Assembly: GCA_018623655.1 (NCBI GenBank)
Contig: JAAZVG010000073.1
Span: 1 to 7,324 of the forward strand
Direction: 5' to 3'
Origin: Flavobacteriaceae bacterium
GTDB taxonomy: Bacteria > Bacteroidota > Bacteroidia > Flavobacteriales > Flavobacteriaceae
Length of the DNA: 7,324 nt
Shown: piece after piece, positions 1-5,549 of the stretch
Position numbering within the stretch: position 1 is the stretch's first letter
Layout of the letters: each line of letters opens with the position of its first letter
Notes under the pieces: model-generated
The model's database searches: none
What the model was told of the DNA's origin: nothing
The model's input: the letters and a program-made list of their open reading frames with translations, nothing else
Made by a program: the position numbers and the translations under genes

Positions 1-242
1 ATAAGCCAGGCCACATCAAGCTGACCTTCGTCCATTTTAGGGAGATTCACTTGAGTATTCAAGCGCTGTGTGTAATTGATACTATCAGTAAAATTGGCCA
101 CATTGATATCATCATGGGTATCAATGGTGATCACCGATTCATGAATTCGTCGAGCTTTTTCCTCTAAAGTCTCCGTTTGAGTAGTACAGCTCACCGCGAT
201 CATAAGACCGAGTAAGCCGATAGTTAATTGAGTTCTTTTCAT
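1..242 (-). CDS. M19 family (membrane dipeptidase-like) lipoprotein, 5' part only
   Basis: Partial gene: the first 80 codons are present and the rest lies beyond the left edge. Reading from the ATG at 242-240, the protein begins MKRTQLTIGLLGLMIAVSC, a short lipoprotein signal peptide with the acylated Cys expected at residue 19. A linker follows, then the motif IDTHDDI (residues 40-46). This corresponds to the N-terminal metal-binding His-x-Asp of M19 zinc dipeptidases (H43 and D45). Next come NYTQ (56-59) and a stretch reading VNLPKMDEGQLDVAWL (65-80), which matches the family pattern of a substrate-pocket strand followed by 'D/NLP+m.eG..d...f'. M19 enzymes hydrolyse dipeptides using a binuclear zinc site. 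The lipid anchor implies an envelope location, periplasmic or surface. The start is fixed by the signal peptide and by the one-base overlap with the stop of the upstream FG-GAP gene, which indicates co-transcription and probable translational coupling. The other metal ligands lie outside the window, so activity cannot be judged here. Confidence 0.85.
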   Translation of the reverse strand, partial: MKRTQLTIGLLGLMIAVSCTTQTETLEEKARRIHESVITIDTHDDINVANFTDSINYTQRLNTQVNLPKMDEGQLDVAWL

Positions 243-3200
243 TAGTAGTTCAATTTAATTTTATGTAGGTAATCATCATTTAAACCGACAATTACCGCAT
301 TCATTGAAGGTAAGAAAACAGATGATTTAATGTTACCTTGAATCTTGATGAACTGGTCGCTAGAAATATTTTGGTCTAGTTTGCCGTTTTCAAATAGTGT
401 GATAGATAGTGCACCCACTCCATCTAGTCGAGGGGTTTCTACTTCTGTGTTATAGATGTTTCCGAAAAGAAGTAGCTGTCTTTTCTCATCTTTATTAGCG
501 ATTACCTCGGCACTCAATATGGGGAATAATTGAGCTTCAAAAGGCAGTGTTTCTACATCAAAGTTCAATTCACCTTTATTTCTAAGGAGAATACTTTCAA
601 AGGTAATTACCTCCCGCTCATAGGCTTCTGTTAGCTTTTCACCATAGATATCATCTAGACTTGCAGAAGCAAAGGCTTCATACGTTTTGAATTTATTGCT
701 AATAAAAGGCATCTGTTGGGTAGAACATTCCTTACCCCTAACCGGTACATAGGTTTCGTTATACACTTTACTCAACACGATATCAGGCGAGCCGTTCTCA
801 TCAAAATCATTCGCATAAATCTTAAACGGTTTCTCTTTTGAGGTTTTGAATTTGATCGATTTACCCACATTGCCAGCCACAAAATCCATCAATCCGTCTT
901 GATCTAAGTCTACTGGTGTTAAACTGTACCACCAGCCGGTGAGATCTTTTAATGGATGTTCTGACTGGTATTCGAGAGTCCCTTTATTATTCATCCAGAT
1001 CCCGATACCTGTCCATTCACCGAGCATCATGACATCCTTATAACCATCTCCATTCAAATCAACCACTACGATATCATTTACCATACCGAAAGTGTCGAAA
1101 CCTGTGGTTCTTTCTTTTGTAACGTTTACCAATCTTCCGCCTTGATTTTCATAAAGAATTGAAGGTGCATGTCTCGGATAGTTTTTAGGTATAATTCGAT
1201 TACCTACGATGATATCTTGATCACCATCTAAGTCAATATCGACTGCGACTACCTGCTTCCCGTTTTCTCGATTTTCTTCAAGAACTTCTGAGCTATGACG
1301 AGAGAATTTACCGGTGCCATCATTTAAATACAATCGGTCTTGATAATACGAAGAATACGATCCAAAGTCATTCCCGCCACTAGTTACAAATAGATCTAGA
1401 TCTCCGTCTCCTTCAAAATCAAAAGCAACAGCATCTGCGTCTTCAAACACACGGTCATCCTCAAAACTAGATTGTTCGCTAGCAACTAGTTTATCTTCTA
1501 GCTGAAAAAGTAGTTGGGCCGCTGAACCACTAGATCCAGATACCCAGACATCTTCAACCCCATCTCCGTTAGCATCAAATCGAGTTAGAAATGGTCCCTG
1601 TGTAGATTGGGCATACGGAAGAAGGATTTCTGTCTCAAACTCATTAAGTGGGTTTTCATCATGAGCTATATCCAAAGCCGTCACCTTTGCAATCAGGGTA
1701 GATTCGAGCTCACCCAAATCTGGGATAACCCCGGTTGCGTTCTCTGGCTTATTTATCGTTAAGCGTTGATTTGTCTTTACGCCTGTTTTTACAATCTCTG
1801 ATCCATCAGGCCAAACCACTTTTAGTCGATCAATAATATTAGTATCTCCAAGCCCGAAAAAGGCCTTATTCTCTTGAGCAGAACGATAACCTCTCACTCG
1901 TTTAATTTCTTCAAAAAAGTACTGGTCACCTGCCCATAACTCTACCTTAGGGTAATCCTCGCCGAGATCTGAATGAGTATCGATAACCAAATAGTTACCT
2001 CTCTTATTTTCAATACTAGTATTTCTATAAACAAAGGTCTCGGTATCAATATTATTGATAATCATATCTAGATCTCCATCGTTATCTAAATCTCCCACAG
2101 CCATCCCGTTGGAAAAGGTAGGTGTACCTAACCCCCATTTTTCGGCATTATCCTTTAATTTAAAATTGCCCTGGTTTTCATACAACAGATTAGGTAATTT
2201 CTCAGACGGCATCGAAGCGTATAATTCCTTCTTAACTGATAGTGGAATGTTCCCGCGATAACGCATACGCGCCTCATTCACTCGATTTTGAAGGTCATTG
2301 TCGAGTGCATACCTGCGATATCCATTGGTTATAAAAAGATCTTTATCAGAGTCTAGGTCAAAATCTTCCATTAACACCGACCAGCTCCAATCGGTACTTG
2401 CTGTTTTAGTTGCATGAGAGATATTAGAAAAACTTCCATTACCATGATTGAGCTGAAAGGTATTGTACATGTATTGGTAGTGATACTCAAGATCATTAAT
2501 CAGAAAGTCAAATCGATCGGTATTCATCGAAGCCATCAGCGTTTTTGATCGCTTGTGATCGGCTGCGGCCATATCTAAAACAAATATCTCTTGATGACTA
2601 TCGTTATTAAAATCGGCGATATCTACACCCATTCCATAGAACGAAATGTGCTGAGTATACGACTCAATCTCATCCTTAAAGGTGCCATCTTTTTGATTGA
2701 TGTACAGTGCATCAGGAATGTAATAGTCACTGGCTACATAAAGATCAATCCACCCATCCTTGTTAATGTCTGTAGCTACGAGACCGAGTCCAAAGACCGG
2801 TGATAAAAGACCAGCTTCAAGAGTGACATCTACAAAAACCCCTTCTTTATTCTCATAAAGTTTAGAAGTATTGAACTCTCGATCTTCAGGATGTGCTTCT
2901 AGATACGCATACAAGCTTAGTGGGTCATAACCGTAAAGTTCATTTTCATTCAACACAAAGCAATCGAGATCTCCATCGCGATCATAGTCAAGAAAAACAG
3001 CCTGTGTGCTCTCGCCTCTATCATCTAAACCATAAGCCGTGGCCTCTTCACTGAAAGTCTCATCTCCATTGTTGATATATAACAGATTGGCGCGATCTGT
3101 ACGATCCTTAGGCCCGCCTTGAGTGATGTAAATATCTATAAGTCCGTCCGCATTAACGTCACTGAATGTCACTCCATTAGACCATTGATTTCCGATCTGT

Positions 3201-3514
3201 ATTCCTGAAGATTCAGAAGCATCACGAAATACAAAATCGCCTTGGTTAAAAAATAATTTGTTATCCACCTGATTACCAGCGAAAACCACATCTAACAATC
3301 CATCATTATTAAGGTCTTCAACCCCAACACCTGCTCCATTGTAGAAGTAGTCGTAATCGAATAAATTTTGTCGATTAGAAACATTGTGTGTTAAACGATT
3401 TTCGAAGACTAAGCCCGTGTCTTTAGATTCCAGTTTTTCAAAAATGGTATCTTTTGGCTCTGAACATGAAGTTAAGAGTATAATTACGCTTAAAAAGTGA
3501 AGGTATTTCGCCAT
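242..3514 (-). CDS. FG-GAP/VCBS repeat lipoprotein with central ASPIC/UnbV domain (CRTAC1-like)
   Basis: Complete gene of 1090 residues. It starts with a lipoprotein signal peptide (MAKYLHFLSVIILLTSC, acylated Cys17), so the product is exported and lipid-anchored. I count 13 calcium-loop-like FG-GAP/VCBS motifs of the form D-x-D/N-x-D-G-x-x-D. Seven lie before the central domain, beginning near residues 67, 119, 176, 249, 301, 384 and 475. Six lie after it, near 647, 699, 759, 819, 869 and 903. The copies at 301, 384 and 903 are degenerate. Residues about 507-580 form an ASPIC/UnbV domain, recognised by FFGLG (552-556), VVWPDG (566-571) and the preceding RGYRS (541-545). This architecture suggests two integrin-alpha-like beta-propellers flanking ASPIC, a binding or scaffold protein rather than an enzyme. 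Family members in Bacteroidota are often encoded near SusC/SusD-type uptake genes, but none is visible here. The gene heads a probable two-gene operon with the M19 dipeptidase. The signal peptide decides the start, and no clear ribosome binding site is visible. The ligand is unknown. Confidence 0.93.
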   Translation of the reverse strand: MAKYLHFLSVIILLTSCSEPKDTIFEKLESKDTGLVFENRLTHNVSNRQNLFDYDYFYNGAGVGVEDLNNDGLLDVVFAGNQVDNKLFFNQGDFVFRDASESSGIQIGNQWSNGVTFSDVNADGLIDIYITQGGPKDRTDRANLLYINNGDETFSEEATAYGLDDRGESTQAVFLDYDRDGDLDCFVLNENELYGYDPLSLYAYLEAHPEDREFNTSKLYENKEGVFVDVTLEAGLLSPVFGLGLVATDINKDGWIDLYVASDYYIPDALYINQKDGTFKDEIESYTQHISFYGMGVDIADFNNDSHQEIFVLDMAAADHKRSKTLMASMNTDRFDFLINDLEYHYQYMYNTFQLNHGNGSFSNISHATKTASTDWSWSVLMEDFDLDSDKDLFITNGYRRYALDNDLQNRVNEARMRYRGNIPLSVKKELYASMPSEKLPNLLYENQGNFKLKDNAEKWGLGTPTFSNGMAVGDLDNDGDLDMIINNIDTETFVYRNTSIENKRGNYLVIDTHSDLGEDYPKVELWAGDQYFFEEIKRVRGYRSAQENKAFFGLGDTNIIDRLKVVWPDGSEIVKTGVKTNQRLTINKPENATGVIPDLGELESTLIAKVTALDIAHDENPLNEFETEILLPYAQSTQGPFLTRFDANGDGVEDVWVSGSSGSAAQLLFQLEDKLVASEQSSFEDDRVFEDADAVAFDFEGDGDLDLFVTSGGNDFGSYSSYYQDRLYLNDGTGKFSRHSSEVLEENRENGKQVVAVDIDLDGDQDIIVGNRIIPKNYPRHAPSILYENQGGRLVNVTKERTTGFDTFGMVNDIVVVDLNGDGYKDVMMLGEWTGIGIWMNNKGTLEYQSEHPLKDLTGWWYSLTPVDLDQDGLMDFVAGNVGKSIKFKTSKEKPFKIYANDFDENGSPDIVLSKVYNETYVPVRGKECSTQQMPFISNKFKTYEAFASASLDDIYGEKLTEAYEREVITFESILLRNKGELNFDVETLPFEAQLFPILSAEVIANKDEKRQLLLFGNIYNTEVETPRLDGVGALSITLFENGKLDQNISSDQFIKIQGNIKSSVFLPSMNAVIVGLNDDYLHKIKLNY
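1781..1948 (-). other. ASPIC/UnbV domain segment within the FG-GAP protein
   Basis: Approximate core of the ASPIC/UnbV domain, residues about 523-578 of the FG-GAP lipoprotein. It shows the family's order of a short beta strand (KVELWAGDQ), an R-G-Y-R-S turn, an F-G-L-G turn and a W-P-D-G turn before a final strand. Many relatives have a glycine-rich 'GIGAKV'-like entry to this domain; here the equivalent is EDYPKV, so the entry loop differs. Boundaries are estimated by eye. Confidence 0.75.
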
Positions 3515-3538
3515 GATTGCAACTTACAAAATATTGAA
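3515..3538. promoter_or_regulatory. 24-bp divergent intergenic gap, promoters not resolvable
   Basis: This is the only space between the start of the minus-strand FG-GAP gene and the chosen start of the plus-strand DUF255 gene. It is about 75% A+T. A full Bacteroidota promoter (TTG near -33 and TAnnTTTG near -7) does not fit in 24 bp for either gene. Each promoter must therefore reach into the opposite gene's signal-peptide codons. On the minus strand a TATTTTG lies about 14-20 bases before the FG-GAP ATG and loosely resembles a -7 element, but I find no matching TTG at the right distance. No purine-rich Shine-Dalgarno is evident on either side, which is usual for the phylum. Confidence 0.3.
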
Positions 3539-5548
3539 ATGTTAAAAAATTATAGCCACTATCTTAGTTTAGCTGCATTACTCTTTCTACTCTTCAATTC
3601 GTGCGCCGAAAACAAGTCGACGATTGACAGAAACAATCTCGATCTAGAGCGTAGCGAATACCTATTACAACACGCAGAAAATCCAGTTCATTGGCAATCT
3701 TGGAGCGAGCAAATTATATCGATCGCCAAAAGACAACAGAAACCAATTATTATTAGCATCGGATATTCCTCTTGCCACTGGTGCCACGTTATGGAACGTG
3801 AGTCTTTTTCTGATAGGGTGGTTGCTGACCTTATGAATCGACATTTCATATCGATTAAAGTAGATCGAGAAGAAAAGCCAGATATCGATTTTTACTATCT
3901 CACTGCCGCACAACTAATTACAGGAAGTCCTGCCGGATGGCCACTGAATATCATTGCTACCCCTGAAGGTGAGGCCTTTTACGCAGGAACCTATCACAGC
4001 AAAGAAGAGTGGATGGAAGTCTTGAATAAAACCATAAATCAACTTAATAAAAATAAAGATCGATTGTTCGATTACGCTAGAATGGTCAAAGAAGGGGTAA
4101 TTAATCAAACACAACCCATTGAAGTTGCCGACAATTCTGAACTATTAGATAAAGAAGAACTTGAGTCAAGCCTAACTACCTGGATGTCAGATTGGGACTT
4201 TGATTACGGCGGGATACGAGCAGAGGAAAAATTTGTAAATCCGTCTCAACTTGAGTTTCTTTTGGATTATAACGAGCTGAACCCTTCAGCAGAAATTGAA
4301 AACTTTATTGTCTTTACACTAAAAAAGATTGCGCAATCAGGTCTTATCGACCCTCTTAATGGTGGAGTCTTTAGATACAGCACCGATGACAAATGGCAAA
4401 TACCCCATTTCGAAAAGATGCTCTATGATAATGGACAACTTCTCAAACTCTATTCGAGAGCCTATCTGAAATTCGAAGATCCTTTCTTTTTAGAAACCGC
4501 TACACTTATCGCTAAATATCTACTTGAAGAGCTAAAACAAGATTCAGAGCTCTTTTCTGCCTCACAAAATGCCGAAAGTGAGGGAAAAGAAGGCTATTAC
4601 TATTTGTTTTCTAAAGAAGAATTAGGAGCAGAATTGCTAAACGAGATTACACGATTCGAGTTTGATTCACAGACCTATCACTTACCCGCCCAACGGTTGA
4701 GTAGTTCAATGATAGACACCTTGAATGAAATACGAGTATCTAAAGTTGCTCCTGAGATTGACCATAAAGCAATTATTTCGTGGAACGCACTAGCTGTAGA
4801 GGGATTATTCTACTATTATCTCGCTTCGGGTGAAACAGCAATCTTGGAACAGGCAAAGGCTTCGTTAAATGCGGCTCTCAATGATTCAAAATCTCTGAGG
4901 CACGTGGCCGGAGATCCTTCTAGTAATGCCGTTTTAGAAGATTATGCGTTTTTAGCAAAAACAGCACTAACCGCCTACCAAATAACAGGAGATCTCAGCT
5001 ATCTTGAAAGTTCTGTCCGTCTTACCGATGAGGCAATAGATCGTTTTGAAATGAAGGATTCTCCTTTGTTTTCGAACAGTGCAAAAAGAGCAACTAACGG
5101 TGTTCCTAGAATCATTAATTCAAGTGATGGAGTTTTACCCAATCCAAACGCATCACTTTTAACAACAATATATCACCTCTCGCATATTACAGGAAAAGAA
5201 TCCTATAAGAAACGTTATGAGGCCATGCTAACCAATATTCAACCTTGGGTCAGTGAAAGCATCGGTTTCTTCCCTAGTTGGGCCAGTAATCTTCTTTATA
5301 GCCAGCACCCGTTTTATGAAGTAGTGGTAATGGGTGTAGAAGCGAAGCCTTACGCTAAAAAACTACTTGAAGAGCAATACGCTAACACCTTAACATTATA
5401 CAGCAAAGAAGATACTGAGGAGTCACCGCTATTCAAGAATCGATTTGTAAAAGATGAAACACTGATCTATATCTGCATCGATAATACCTGTCTTCAACCC
5501 CTAAGTGATATTGAAGAAGCAAAAACATTCCTGTCTGACAAACAATAA
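3539..5548 (+). CDS. DUF255 / SPATA20 (YyaL-like) thioredoxin-domain protein, predicted lipoprotein
   Basis: Complete gene of 669 residues from the preferred ATG at 3539, close to the family's usual length of roughly 670-700. An in-frame ATG at 3497 would add 14 residues before the signal peptide and overlap the divergent gene by 18 bp. The later start leaves a clean lipoprotein signal (hydrophobic residues 9-19, LFNSC, acylated Cys22). The N-terminal thioredoxin-like domain (about 35-185) has the family signatures YLLQHAENPVHW (41-52), SIGYSSCHWCHVMERESF with redox-type CHWC at 79-82, KVDREEKPDID (107-117) and GWPLN with the probable cis-Pro135. The C-terminal (alpha/alpha)-barrel, related in fold to N-acylglucosamine 2-epimerase-type enzymes, carries PHFEKMLYDN (289-298), ISWNAL (413-418), LEDYAFL (466-472) and a terminal C-x4-C pair (646, 651). 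The biochemical role of the family is not established. The gene stands alone on its strand between two minus-strand units. Some barrel positions deviate from the usual motifs (see findings). Confidence 0.93.
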   Translation: MLKNYSHYLSLAALLFLLFNSCAENKSTIDRNNLDLERSEYLLQHAENPVHWQSWSEQIISIAKRQQKPIIISIGYSSCHWCHVMERESFSDRVVADLMNRHFISIKVDREEKPDIDFYYLTAAQLITGSPAGWPLNIIATPEGEAFYAGTYHSKEEWMEVLNKTINQLNKNKDRLFDYARMVKEGVINQTQPIEVADNSELLDKEELESSLTTWMSDWDFDYGGIRAEEKFVNPSQLEFLLDYNELNPSAEIENFIVFTLKKIAQSGLIDPLNGGVFRYSTDDKWQIPHFEKMLYDNGQLLKLYSRAYLKFEDPFFLETATLIAKYLLEELKQDSELFSASQNAESEGKEGYYYLFSKEELGAELLNEITRFEFDSQTYHLPAQRLSSSMIDTLNEIRVSKVAPEIDHKAIISWNALAVEGLFYYYLASGETAILEQAKASLNAALNDSKSLRHVAGDPSSNAVLEDYAFLAKTALTAYQITGDLSYLESSVRLTDEAIDRFEMKDSPLFSNSAKRATNGVPRIINSSDGVLPNPNASLLTTIYHLSHITGKESYKKRYEAMLTNIQPWVSESIGFFPSWASNLLYSQHPFYEVVVMGVEAKPYAKKLLEEQYANTLTLYSKEDTEESPLFKNRFVKDETLIYICIDNTCLQPLSDIEEAKTFLSDKQ

Positions 5549-5549
5549 A

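Noticed and set aside
2055..2803. Small plus-strand open frames (2055-2261 and 2591-2803) opposite the FG-GAP gene
   Set aside because: They lie antisense to well-supported coding sequence that encodes conserved Asp-loop motifs. Their translations show no domain-like features or start signals.
1390..2990. Recurring AGATCTCC(A/G)TC-like DNA words near 1398, 2069 and 2968, possibly a repeat family or binding sites
   Set aside because: Each falls on the reverse complement of codons for the Asp-Gly-Asp-Leu-Asp part of FG-GAP loops, so the recurrence is explained by the protein repeats.
3440..3510. TATCTTTTG near 3448 and similar AT-rich words as a -7 promoter element for the DUF255 gene
   Set aside because: It does not match TAnnTTTG exactly, no TTG lies at the expected upstream distance, and such words are frequent in AT-rich coding sequence.
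3497..3538. Earlier in-frame ATG for the DUF255 gene, adding MKVFRHDCNLQNIE
   Set aside because: The added residues would sit in front of a standard lipoprotein signal peptide and overlap the divergent gene's first codons. The ATG at 3539 gives a normal signal.
3665..4114. Small minus-strand open frames (3665-3913 and 3914-4114) opposite the DUF255 gene
   Set aside because: They are antisense to the conserved thioredoxin domain of DUF255, including CHWC, and have no supporting features of their own.
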